The notes under the pieces: generated by a model
Databases searched by the model: none
The model's input: the letters and a program-made list of their open reading frames with translations, nothing else
What the model was told of the DNA's origin: nothing
Position numbers and translations under genes: made by a program
Shown here: in pieces, positions 38,327 through 51,600 of the stretch
Position numbering within the stretch: the stretch's first letter is position 1
Layout: each line of letters opens with the position of its first letter
DNA from: Nipponacmea schrenckii
Taxonomy: Eukaryota > Mollusca > Gastropoda > Lottiidae
DNA: 64,000 nt
Direction: 5' to 3'
NCBI GenBank assembly: GCA_030562195.1
Contig: CM060200.1
Location: 5,766,001 to 5,830,000, forward strand

Positions 38327-38374
38327 CAGTGTCGTATATACGACAGAGCAGTACCTCTATAATATACGACACTG
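38327..38374. repeat. inverted repeat near the CPLANE1 promoter
   Basis: CAGTGTCGTATAT (38327-38339) and its exact inverse ATATACGACACTG (38362-38374) are separated by 22 bp. It lies about 75 bp upstream of the predicted first exon. Could be a regulatory dyad or the remains of a small element. Confidence 0.6.
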
Positions 38375-38439
38375 TGGCAGAGTCAAAAAGTTAGCTTTGG
38401 TCTGATAGAGTTTTACCATTTCAGAGTTATCTGATCTTT

Positions 38440-38482
38440 GTTTACAAAGAAAATGGCGGCGTCTTGAAACAAGTTTCTACAG
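38440..38482 (+). promoter_or_regulatory. candidate promoter-proximal YY1-like site and 5' non-coding exon of CPLANE1
   Basis: AAAATGGCGGCG at about 38450-38461 matches the YY1-type element often found at animal transcription starts. A plausible donor follows (CTACAG/GTGAAA, exon end 38482), and the next exon with the start codon has an acceptor at 39327-39328. The ATG at 38453 opens a five-codon upstream frame (to TGA 38465-38467). No TATA box is evident. The exact start of transcription cannot be seen. Confidence 0.4.
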
Positions 38483-39335
38483 GTGAAATTCAGGAGAACT
38501 TTCAAAATATTAGCTTAAATTGTATTGTATCACCCTAAAATGAGAAATGTATATTAAGTGAAACCAACGTAAGTTATTATTACGGTCATGATTTTGATAG
38601 CCAGGGTTATTTTCATTACTGTTATTTTACCTACAATTTACCATTGTGAATACAGTCATTCATCATGACACTTTTGTATGACTAGATCTTTGTTTCTCAA
38701 TTTCAAGAAACAATATATTTTTAGACAAAATAGTTTAGTGACCTTAAGGAAAATGTTAAAATAACAGAGGGAATAAATAATACAATTATGCTACAAATGG
38801 AATAATTCTGTCAAAATATCAATAAAATGCGTAGGCCTACTAATGCCAATGGTAGTAGTAATTAGGCTTAGCATCTGCTTTTGAGTTAAGGATGTTATAA
38901 GAGATGCTCTCCCTATTAGACAAGATTTATGGTGAAGTCTGAACTTATCAATCAAATTTGCACTTCAGTCATAGATTAACATCTCTACATATTGGTACCG
39001 GTATTAATATTTATCAACATCTAGTGATATTCAATTATGACTCAACTAGCGTGGCCAGTAGTTAAAAAATATGAAGTATTCTCTCGCCTGAAAGCTATCA
39101 GTGATTTAATTTGCTGTCATGCTGATCAGCTTCAGATATGCACTAATACAGAACTGTATATACATATTACTACCGTACTATGATAGTGTTAAAAAGCATA
39201 AAAAACTGCAAAAATTATTCCAATCACAGAATATGACAGTAATTATTGGCGGGCTAGATGACCCAGATATTGGTCACTTTTAGTGCGGTTAAAGTTATAT
39301 TTTAAAGCTAATTTTTTCTTTTGTACAGATCTAAA

Positions 39336-42300
39336 ATGAAGATTGAGTTAGAGGTTTTAGCTTACACAACCATCAAAAGAAAGAAGCCTTGGCGAAGATT
39401 GTTATGGATTGGAAAGGTCAGTAAAATACACATACATTACACATACATATTATACACTTTAGTAATATTATTTCTAAAGCCTTGCATCATTTCCAAGTTT
39501 TCAAAAATAGAGACTAGGAAACAGAGTTTAGATACAAATTGAGCTATGTAGGGTTATATTGATGTATCAATAGTTTTTCCATCCTAACAAAGTAAATGTT
39601 AAATAAGCTTAAGTTAACTTTTCTTGGCAAGTAAATTTCATTTAGTTGCAAGCCATCATCACTATTGATGTATTTTGTTTTTATATCTTTTCAAGGAAAA
39701 AGAAAGTCTGTTATTGTTAGATGAAAATAGAGTTAGTGTGCTTTATCTACCATCTGGTAAAACCAAAAGACAAATACCCAAGTTGACCCCTTTGATTGAA
39801 GAATGTCTCACACTTTCATCAACACCAAACGGTATGGTAAAAAATGTTAACACTTCAAGCTTATACTTCTATGTGGTGGTAACCATTATTGATTAATATA
39901 CAGATTTTTTGGGAGACTACTTCTCTACTGGATGTTTTGATAACAGATTTCCCACATTTGAATCCGAGTTTTAATTATTTTAGTTAGATTTCTGAATTTT
40001 TTCTGAAAATATATTTAAATAGTATAAAGATAAAGATAATATCTAGTTAATTGCAGTGTTTCAGGGTATTATTGAGTTGGTTTGGAGAGATCAGGAGATA
40101 TATTTATTTGGTATTAAAATATAATAAGATAATATCTAGTAATTTTTTAATGTTTCAGGATATTTTTTAGTTGGTTTGTTGAAGTCAGGAGATATATTTA
40201 TATGGTATAAAGATAAAGATATAATAAAAACTATATCTGGTTTATCTTGTCTATTGCCTTTAACAACTTTGCTAACAGGTATGATAGTTTATTAAATATA
40301 TTTTATTAGAATTTTACAATCTATGGTAAGCATGTGGCTTGTACTATTTATTTTGGGCTTACAAGTATATAGCATCACAATTTTATATATAGTCATTTTG
40401 GCATATTGGTGATAATCAGTTCCATTTACCATAAGAGTATACAAGCCAAAAATCAAAACAAATTTAGAATGTTTGGTATACTAATTGTTAATTCAGGCTG
40501 AATATAGATCTTGTATTTTAAAGTATAATTTTGTTATTGTAGAGAGTTGTCAAGTTTATAGTTGTAATGATGGTAGTAAACTATTACTAGTTGTTGGTAA
40601 TGATAAATATTTTGTTTGGAAACAACATATACCATGTCAGAATTCCGGACCTGTCCTATCTGGTGATTGGATATCTATAATAGTTCCTGACAATATTCCA
40701 TTACCAACATCTGATTGTCTGGAGACATCAATGAATGGTACATTCTATGAGAGCCAGGTATATTTCACCTCTCAGTGACATTTATATCTTTACTTATACC
40801 AAGTATTGCAGAATTAAGCCACAATGGAAGGCAAGATTTTTTGTGTAACAAAAGGATACATTTGCATCTAACTGTGGCCTCTTTCAGCCAAGTTAATGGA
40901 ACCTTTTGATACTGATACCTTAACAAAAAAAGTTGTCCAGTTATTGTGTATACTAGATGACAAAGTTTAATGTTAATACTACCACTTTACACAATTGAAA
41001 GTGAAAGGATGTTGAAACTCTGGACTGTAAAAGTAAGCTGTCAAGTAAATAATTCATTTTGTTAGGAACTAAACTAAACATAGATAGATATATTTGTTTA
41101 TGAAATGTTTTCCATAAAATAGATTTGTGGAAGTTGTTGTCAGTGGTCTGTTGTATTTAATCATGGAAATTCAGTCTGTGTCAGTACATTACTACTTCGA
41201 TTTCCGTCTCCACATGAACTCTTATCAGAAAAGTAAGTCACAAACCTTATTTCTGGACTATTTTTCCTTGTTATGAAGCATTACTGTACATTTCAGGTTT
41301 CTAGACATGTTTTGCCGTTTTTATTCTATGGCTGAAAGTGATAAAAAGCTGACTTAAATCTTAAAGAACACTCAATAAAGAACTGTGCTGTTATATTGCA
41401 AAATTTTTATTATTGCTCTTAGTATGGATTTGTCTGTCTTCATTAGCCAAATCAAAAGCACAGAAATACTTCACAATAATGTTTCATAATAGATTATTTT
41501 TTTAAGTTTTATTTCATTTACAGCTGTCCAACTGTTCATATAGAATGGTGTTGTTTAGAATACAGTATCGATAAGATCAACAAAGACTGTGAAATTGTCA
41601 ATAGTAGAGGAGCTTATCAATCATCTTATTCCAATGATGGTCAAATCCTAGCTATAGCAGTTAACCAAAGATGTCCTGCTTATTCTGCTATGTTATTTAT
41701 TTCCCCTTTAACTGATACATTATTAGTCTCACAATTACATGGCTGTGGTCTGAAGCAACCAGAAACAAGACATGGGAGGTAAGGTTGAATGATAATGATC
41801 CCTTCCCTCTTGTACCTATTTGCCCATCAATGTTAAAACAGATAGGTCTCATAAACTAAACAGACCTTATTCACACATTGTTTTTGAGGCACTGAAAGCC
41901 AGGTTTATAATGAAAATTATGTCAATGATAGTCATATGAAGAAATAACCTATGACCTCAAACAGAAAATCAGAAAAGGGTTTAAAACTACCATTTCTCAT
42001 AAAAGTGAGAAGGTCAAATTCATTTTTAATATTTCTGAATTTGTTTTAGAAAATCCAAATATTGTATTCGGTAAATATGTATTCACACTCAGTTACTATC
42101 TTTAAACTAGTTGTTTGATGCACTTTGTTAAGATCTATGTCCAATGAAATATCCTTATTGAAAATAATTTTAATACAAACCTTTGTTATTAAGAAGGTCT
42201 AAAAGACATTATTATATCTCTTTATAAATAAAAAAAAAGATATTTCATCAGACATCCTAATTATGAAATGTTTATTATTATTTGATGTTGTTTAATTATT

Positions 42301-42695
42301 TAGTTTTCTATTATATATTACATTATGAATTGATTAAAGTGAAAAAGACAAATATAATCATAAATCTGTAACATCTATAATGATTTAAAAAAGGTTGCTA
42401 TACATTTAGTCCAAATCTTTTTTATGTGAGACGAAACATAACTACTCTCTGATCATATACATATAATAACTAGATAAATAGTCAACTAACTGATGTATAT
42501 GATATATTTCAGACAGTATTGGGTAAAAGACATGGTATGGACTGTTGATAATTTGTTTTTGGCCTGTATATTGAATAATGGTAGTGTAACAGTACTATCA
42601 AGATTAGGAGAACCTGTTATAATACATATTGCTGGCTGTTCTATAGATATAGGTCCTAATTATTATTTACCTTTACATCCTTTGGTACATATACA
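39336..42695 (+). CDS. CPLANE1: CPLANE1 exons 1-7: N-terminal beta-propeller-like region
   Basis: Exons 39329-39416 (coding from 39336), 39696-39831, 40159-40278, 40543-40757, 41123-41232, 41524-41778, 42513-42695; end phases 0,1,1,0,2,2,2. The products show repeated beta-strand patterns ending in W or hydrophobic clusters (GDIFIWYKD, KYFVWKQH, GSVTVLSRLGEP), fitting the predicted WD-like propeller at the N terminus of CPLANE1. This is the most conserved part of the gene here. Confidence 0.9.
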
Positions 42696-45600
42696 GTAAG
42701 TGATTTCAATCTCTCCGTTAAGCAAAATTGATACACTGATTTGATTAAAAATTGATATACTGATTTGATTAAAAATTGATACACCTATTTGATTTAAAAT
42801 TGATACACCTATTTGATGAACTTGATACAACTATTTGATTAATTATATGCACTATTTGTTAAATAAGTGATAACACCAATTTGATTGAAATTGATACACA
42901 ATTTGATAAAATTGATAACGGATTTGATACAAATTGATACACTGATTGATTCAAATTGATACACTGATTTGATACAAATTATACACTATTTGATTCAACA
43001 TTGATAAACTGATTTGATAAAAATTGATACACTGATTTGATTACAATTTGATACACTGATTTGATGACAAATATGATACACTGATTTGATACAAATTGAT
43101 AACTGATTTGATTATATTATACACTGATTGATAATTGATACACTGATTTGATCCAAATTTGATACACTGATTTGATTTAATTGTACACTGATTTGATTCT
43201 AATGAACCTATTTCTTTAAAATTGATACACCCATTTGATTAATTGATACAAATATTTGATTAAATTGATACAACTGATTTGATTAAAAATTGATACACGA
43301 TTTGATTAAAAATGTGATACACCAATTTGATTGAAATTGATACAACAATTTGATTAAAATTGATAACGGATTTGATACAAATTGATACACTGATTTGATT
43401 CAAATTGATACACTGATTTGATACAAATTGATACACTGATTTGATTCAAATTGATAAACTGATTTGATAAAAATTGATACACTGATTTGATTCAATTTGA
43501 TACACTGATTTGATACAAATTGATACACTGATTTGATACAAATTGATAAACTGATTTGATAAAAATTGATACACTGATTTGATTCAAATTCATACACTGA
43601 TTTGATACAATTTGATACACTGATTTGATAAAAATTGATACACTGATTTGATTCAATTTGATACACTGATTTGATTCAATTTGATACACTGATTTGATTC
43701 AATTTGATACACTGATTTGATACAAATTGATAAACTGATTTGATAAGAATTGATACACTGATTTGATTCAAATTGATAAACTGATTTGATACAAATTGAT
43801 ACACTGATTTGATTCAATTTGATACACTGATTTGATAGAAATTGATACATGTACACTGATTTGATTCAAATTTTTGAACCTATTTTATTCAAATTGATAC
43901 ACTGATTTGATTCAATTTTGTGAACTTATTTGATTCAAATTGATACACTGATTTGATTCAAATTGATACACGGATTTGATTTAAATTGACACATGGATTT
44001 GATACACTGATTTGAATCAAATTGATATGGAAACCATGATTTGGTACAGCAATTTAATGATATGATTCAAATTGATAGAATGATATAATATAAATTGACT
44101 CAATGATTTGATACAATGTTTGATATAAAAGAATTTAGTTAGCTTATGATATTTTTTGTTTGTTTTAAAGTGTGTATCATAAATTTGTTTGCAAACATTT
44201 ATTTTTCTATTTTATATTGTGCTGTTCTCAGGCATTTACAATAAGGAAGAAATAAATTTTATAATAATGTTTGTTAAAAATAGACATTTCATATTTCAGA
44301 AATGATAATGGAACTGTAAGTGATGTTTTATCAAGAGAAAATGACCCATTGTCTCAAAAATATTCTGTGACATCACATCCTGTATTACCTATTATACTAT
44401 TCTCAGATGGTTTCACTGTCACAGCCGTCCAGTTACCAGCAGAATTAACTTTCACAGCATATATGAGAGACTTGATATTGGAATCTACAAAACATTTAGA
44501 ATTTTTAAAGACACATGGAAATCTGAACATGACACTTGTCAATGCTTATAATTTTTCCAATCTTCAGTCAACAAGAAATGGCGGGAAAATATCTGTGAGA
44601 TCTTCTACTCAAGACCGTCTAAAGAAATTTTTAAAGAATTTAGAAGTTACATCTGATAGTTTAAATGAATCAGATGTTAGTGAATTAAGTTTATTATTAG
44701 ATGAAGAATATCAATATGGCCAGGATGTGTCGTCTGGTAAACTTTTGTTTGGAGAAAATGAAGATCACCTCACCCAACTACAACATACATTCGAATCATC
44801 TGATCATAATCAGAAACTCCTCAAACATTTTCAATCTGCCCGCTCTAATCTGTTCTCTGTATGGAAATTAGCTGCTACTACAACAGAAAACTGGACATCC
44901 AATATGGAAACAATTGTTAAACATGCTGTGAAGAATATTTATAAAATGTTTACTCTAATGATAAACAGTGAAGACGTAACAAATGTCTTGTCAGCTTCAA
45001 ACTCTACCGTCCAAAATGGCTGCCTTGTGAATATAATATCTATGTACAGACAATTGTTAGATATTTTACAATTTGATAGTTTAGAGCAACATCTATTACC
45101 ATCAACATTACAACTAACACATAAAACTATTCACTTTATATTAAATAATAAGATAATCAATGACTGTGATCCTAGATTAAAAACACTATCAGGATGTTAC
45201 ATGTTATTGAAATTTACTGAGAAAGTTTTAAATCGGAATTATATCTGGTTACCACAGAATCTTGTAGAGAAAGGAATATCACCTCGAACATTATTACAGA
45301 GGACAGATCAACATCAGCCTATTGCAGATAAACATAATGATCAATTACAACTACCATCAAATCAGCTCTCTGCTAAAAGGTATGGAAGGGGTATGGGTTT
45401 CATTTTCTAAATTGTCTTGTTGTTTGAAAGAACACTCTTCAAAACTGAATGCTAATAAAGATTCTATCATTGTTGCAAATGGAAATAGATACTGACATGT
45501 AAAATAGTATGTTTTGTTACTGTACTGAGTACTATTTAGTACTGATTTTTCACTATTTCTGTCCATGTGGATTTGTAATGGATATGTACATCCATGTTCA

Positions 45601-48600
45601 ATCCAAAAGAAATTTTTCTTGTTGTCCACACTGCAAAGTAGGATGTGGAATTCAAATTCTTTCACCTATAAAGCCATTGCCAGATACCAATTCATGCGTA
45701 AGATTTATGTCACTTTTTCTGGTTAAGGACATAGTGTTGGTAATTCATTGGTTTTTATTCTGCATGTTTGTAGGTTGACTGCTACGTGGAAGATACTGTA
45801 TGAAGCTCTATTAGAATTTAGACGTGACCAAACTATAAGTGAAGCTGATGTTCAGCAGTCTCAATTATTGGTTAATGCTATAAAACAAACGCTAGATATG
45901 GTAGAAGCTGACTTACCTAGTAAACCACAGCAAGTAAATCCTGGTGAGTTATTGGTGGATGTGTTATATATATTATTACATGTTTCTAGTTATATAATAA
46001 TGTTCTGATATAGACGTTGTAATGTTGAACACAGAAGAAAATAGCGAATATTTTATGAGTTCCCAAAGAGAAAAACCACCGCCTCATAGGAAGTTTTATC
46101 TTTGATGTGAACCACAGTTTGTAATAAAAGGGATATGGGTTTATTATTATTCATGTCTTTCCGTCATCTGTTCTATATCTGTTGCCATTGTTCAAGAATC
46201 AACTATAGGTTTCAACTACCATTAGTGTTTGTAAATATTTGTGAAATTCACACTGTAATCTATTAAATGAATTTTTTGGGTTATATACCAAGAATGAGAA
46301 ACATTGATTTTGAATGAAAATTCAAACATCTTGCTGTATTTTATATCAATAGGAGATGTGTTTAGTTTAGATGGACAATATACACAAGCTTTAGATGTCT
46401 GGTTACAACAATACAGAAATCTACATGGTATGGATTTTTTTTGTATATTTGACCTATCTCAGGCTTTCTGGCTTCTCATAACTTTGTGATGTGGAATTCT
46501 TACGGCTGAGGTTCAAAGGACATATTTATCCTTTTTTTAATCAATGATTGTACATGTGAAGTTATTCTGTGTTTACCTTTTAAATGAAAAAGACTTCCAA
46601 TCAAAGATGTTTGTTTTTTGAGGACAGTCCCACAGCTTATTTTTTTGTCCACTTACTTTTTGGACTTCAGATAAAGACATTAAGAGAGATTTAAAATCAT
46701 TGGGAAGTGGATGTTCTAATAATATTTGATTTTCAGGTAAAGATGGTTTTAATAAAGCAGCTAAACTTCTTCACTCTTTACTCTATACATTTCTATTACG
46801 TGGAGAGTTATTAATAGCGGTTGATTTTATTGATGAACTTGTTGTTAAAGCCAACAGTAATAGTACTATAAATCCTTCTCAAGCTCGTTTACCATTAATG
46901 ACTTTAATTACAACAACATTAAGATCTCAGGTAGTTTCACTTTATCAACAGGATTTCTTTTATATTTATATTCCCAAATGAACTGTGGTTCTATATAATG
47001 TTATCCTATTTTCATTAGGTCTTCTGTTCTTGTTTAGATTATGCTAACTCTACAGGCAGACAAACTGCTTTTGAAACTGGGTATGTACCCGCTCAGGCTC
47101 ACTATACAGGCTATAGTTTAATTCAGCATATGTCTGTTATCTGGTGGTCATTTTCACTTTGATACATCATCTTATCTTGTATCACAAATTAAAAGAAAAT
47201 GCCTAATTGTACTGTACATGGTTAAAGCTTAAGAATGAAATCAATTTTTGTCTGGTCCAAATGAATCTCATAATAAGACTTTTTTAATTATAATTATTGA
47301 GTTTATACATTATGATTGACATAAATTAATTTCTTTTCAAAATTTTGATCTATGTCTCTTTATAGACTAGTAAAATGTACGATGAAGTACCATGTATAAA
47401 AGATAAAGGTGTACGACAAGTGGTACAAACTATGGCTAGATTTATGGCTTTGTATTTCTCGAATCAATCCTTATACATATTTCCTCCACATAATCCACAA
47501 GCCTTACCAACTGTACATTATAACACACCGGTTATCAGTGAGTTAATTTTTATTTACTATTTTTTTATTACTTTGTTTTAATTGTTATATTAAGGGGCAG
47601 ATAATTCCTCAATTTTAAATTTTACTTTCAACATTTTCTTCTATGTTTAATTATGATTATAATATAGATATTTCAAAAGATACCTTGTAAATTGGCGAGC
47701 ATTGTCAGTTAAAATCATACATATTAACTAAGTTATAAGTCAGACCAGTTTGTAGAAATATTCTTTGGTGAACCTAGATTGTTATCCTTGTGTTTTGTTT
47801 TTCTTTCTTGCTTCTAAATCCTCAATTTATACATGGTTATATTTAAAAAATTTCAGATAATCGTATAATACCTCAATATCCAGAAGAACTGACACAGATT
47901 ATACGTAACGATAATTTAAGTGATATTTGGACTGTAGAAAGAACATTAGAATATTTGTTGTTGTCTGGACTAGTATGTGAGGCTACATGGTTTGCTGATA
48001 AGATGGGAGATTGGAAAGCAGCATTTTTACTCTCTGTTGCTTGTGAACAACATAAACAAACTGCAGTATCTTTATATTCCAAGTATGTTTGTTTGTGAAT
48101 ATCTTGTTATCCCAGGGTACTCATTGTGAGGCATGTTTTTGTTAATTTGGAGTTTTAGAGTCCCATCTTCAAATTCAGCAGAAAAGAGTACCTGATTTTT
48201 CATTTCGATTTAGGTACATGTTCATCTGCTTGTTCATGGCTGTTGATTGAAATGTTATTTTGTTTGATTGAAGCTATTTATTGTCATTGTCATTGTAGTT
48301 TCATTATAGAGAGGAAGGTTGACTATTATGCACTATAGCTGCATTTGGGCTAACACGAAGAAAGAAAAACATAAATAAAGTTCAAAGAATTATGAAGCCC
48401 TATCATATTTAATATAAAATACAAATTCCAATCAAAGATTTTGTACAACTATGTTTTTATTCTAGATCCAGAAAGCCTCTGAATTTACCTGATGAATTAA
48501 AACCAGTAATTATATTACAGAAAAGACTAAGTTTAATGTTAGGTATACAAGATAACAACTGGGATAGTGGTAAGTTTGATTATTGTCAAATGAAACAGGT

Positions 48601-51600
48601 TCATGTTGGTATCGGACAAGTAAATATATCTCTATAAGTGTCTGGGGTTATTGATGTAGTTTGCAAAAAAATGATATTGAATTGGAAACAATTCATAAAA
48701 TAATTCATGAAATAAAAGATATTTGTTAAAAGCATGCATATAAAACTATTGTTTTTGGAATTAGGGCTTTGGTCCTGAAATGAAAATTTAAGTGGACCTA
48801 AGTGTCTTTTGTTGGCATATATGATATAATATTAATGAAGTACTGGACCTAAGTGTATATTTAGCGACACAATCAAGTTCTTTAGCAACACAGTCATGTT
48901 CTTTAGAAACACAATCATGTTCTTTAGCAACACCATCATGATTATCAGTTAGTTAGCTTCACATGTATATATATTTATGAAAAATTTCGTAAAGCTTTAT
49001 TGGCTTCTGTTGGTTTTGTAGAAGCACTAGATTTAAGTAATGAAGAAGATAAAGAGAAATTAAGTGATAATATTAGAGAATTATTAACAGCTGGTATCAT
49101 GTGTAAAGTAGAAGTGGCACCAGGGTTATTATCAATATTAGTTAAACAATTAAAAATATTAATTAGTAAATTACATCCACAAGTACCAAGTGATTTCTAT
49201 TTACCATCACCTCCATTATACTGTCCACAACCTACACCAAGCCATCAGGTCAGTTTTAGGGTTTACATGATTTTTTCTTTAACTTTACTTGATGGCTTAT
49301 TAGCTATCAACTCCTTTATCAAGTTATCACCTTCCTCTTATGGCATACACTTGATGGAGTTGTTACTTCTGTATCAACTCACTCTGATTATAATTTCTTA
49401 CCTTAGTTTGATGAAATGGAGATGGAACAAGTTTTTTTTACCGTATTTTTAGAATGTTTCGATATGAATAACTTCTCACTCTACAGTTTAATCAAATAGT
49501 CCATTTCAGAATTTATTTATTATGGATTTATTGCAACAATTGCTATTGCATGTGATATGATGTATTTTGATTTTTTAAATGTGCTTTCAGAGTTCGAAAC
49601 CACCTAGTGTAGAGAAAGAAGAAAAGTTAAGAGAGAAAATAAGTCTATTAATACATATCATATTATCTGTATTGAATGGTTCTCATTTATCTTTACCTTG
49701 TATGACATGGTATACACAACAATTATTACATATACAACAGAAGGCTCAACAATTTCGGGTATGTTATTGTCCTTTAAAAACCCACAATCCTGCAGTGCTG
49801 CAATTTACTCAAAATAAAAGGTTTGGAGACAATGGAAAATAAATTTTAATCCACAGCTGAATCTTCTTTTTTTATGCTTACATACTATGAATAAAAATAA
49901 CTGTAATCAATCATTGAAACAGACTTAGTGTTTGGTTGATTCAATGTGAACTCTAAGAATCTTGATATAGGCCTATTTTGAAATTTTTCATATTCATATT
50001 TTTTAGGCTAATACTGAAGGACCATGTTTAGAGGTACCAAGCATTCTTGAGCAGTATTTATTGCATACATCACATTTAAGTCAATATAAAGACCATTATT
50101 CTACTAGAGTTACCTTATCCTTATTCCGGGATTTTACCTCCTTATTATGGTTATTACATGTACGAGATAAACTGTCACTAAAATTACGACAAAAGGAGAA
50201 ATTGTTGAACCAGATTTCGTCACCCAACAACAAGGTATTTTATTTCATTGTGATTATATCTTTTAGTCTTTCTGTGTTTGGCAGAGACTCGCTAGAGATT
50301 GTAATCTTGAGTCTCATACAATCTGAGAGCAACTGTAATTTACAATGACTGCCAACAACTGAAGACATCTGAGAAGATCCCACCAACGACTGACTTAGTT
50401 GCAAATGTTTTACTTCTGGCTTGAGGCTAAGTGGTTGGAGTCTTCCACCATCCAGTTGTTTAATAATATTGCAATACAACAAGAGTTACTAAAAATTGGA
50501 AGTTCAAAATAAAATATTAAATGGAGTAGAATTTCGTTACCAAGATTTATTTTTTCAGAATGAAAGTGAAGATAGTCAAGAGAAATGGCTTCAAGAAATT
50601 TTCACAACATTACAATGGGCTGTCCATCTGCTGACCTTCAGTCATTACTTACCTGATACTCTTTCTGTATACAAAATAGTCTTGTCTCTGTTATTAGAGT
50701 TACCTCCCTCTGAAGAAACAGCAGACATTCTTGCTGAACATTTTTATGACATGGAAAATTTGGATCCAGAAATACAAGAAAAGTTGCAGAAAATATTAGG
50801 TCAATGGGAAGCTATTATTGTTACGCCGGAAGATGATGGAAAGTCTGCTAAAGATCAGATGGAGGACAGTAATACTGATGTTAGAAAATCAGTAACATTT
50901 TATGGTGCATCACCACGTGGGACATCCTTATCTACATATTTCAGTAAACAGTGTCATTCTGTTACTAAGGTTTTGAAGAAGAAAGCCAAGAAATATGGTA
51001 GTTTTGAAGAGTTTGTTTTTACTAGTATAAATGAAGCTGATGATGTAGATCTCAATATTGGATCTAGACAGTTCGAAACAAAACAGTCCTATTTTGAGTT
51101 CTTGGATACATTTGCAGCAGTGAGTTTTGAAAAATTGTTAGAATTAGAAAGAAATGTAACAAGGCCCAGAGATTTACCCCTTTTAGGAACATTTGCTGAC
51201 GCAATCATTAGTAAAGAATTGGCTGTTTTCTCAGAAAGAGGATTTCAAAGTGCGGAAAAGAAGAAGTATTCCTTGGTTGTTTTGTCCTCATTGAGAAGTT
51301 CCTGCCGATCTTCACCAGCCTTTGCCAGAAGTGAAAGTATTATTACCCAGAGGTACAACTCTAATTTAAGTTTAGATCAACAGTCACCTCAACCTAAATC
51401 GCAAGGTTTATTTAGGAGTAAAAGTGTAGTTGAAGGAAAGAATAATAAAGACAGTCCCGTCAAAAGATATCACAGTGAAGGAGCTGGTTTAGATGTAATT
51501 GTTGAAGATTCTCCTGCTAAATCTGTCTTTTCCCCTCGTTCTCAGAAAAATATCAGTCAACATAATGTTTCAAACATGGCTTCCAAATTTTCTCAGTCTG

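Larger units (their letters stand above)
33045..38440. other. intergenic region between the two genes
   Basis: Contains two large repeat elements (33102-36338), a reversed SINE (about 37550-37765) and a palindrome (37851-37972). The rest (36360-37540 and 37975-38320) is AT-rich with no gene seen. The frames at 33313-33570 and 34843-35124 lie inside the repeat elements and are not genes. Confidence 0.7.

Noticed and set aside
43400..43856. Three overlapping minus-strand open frames of 65-88 codons
   Set aside because: They are translations of the 23-bp minisatellite in different frames; the peptide repeats exactly follow the DNA unit.
42696..44120. CRISPR array
   Set aside because: Units are contiguous 23-mers without unique spacers, inside an intron of an animal gene.
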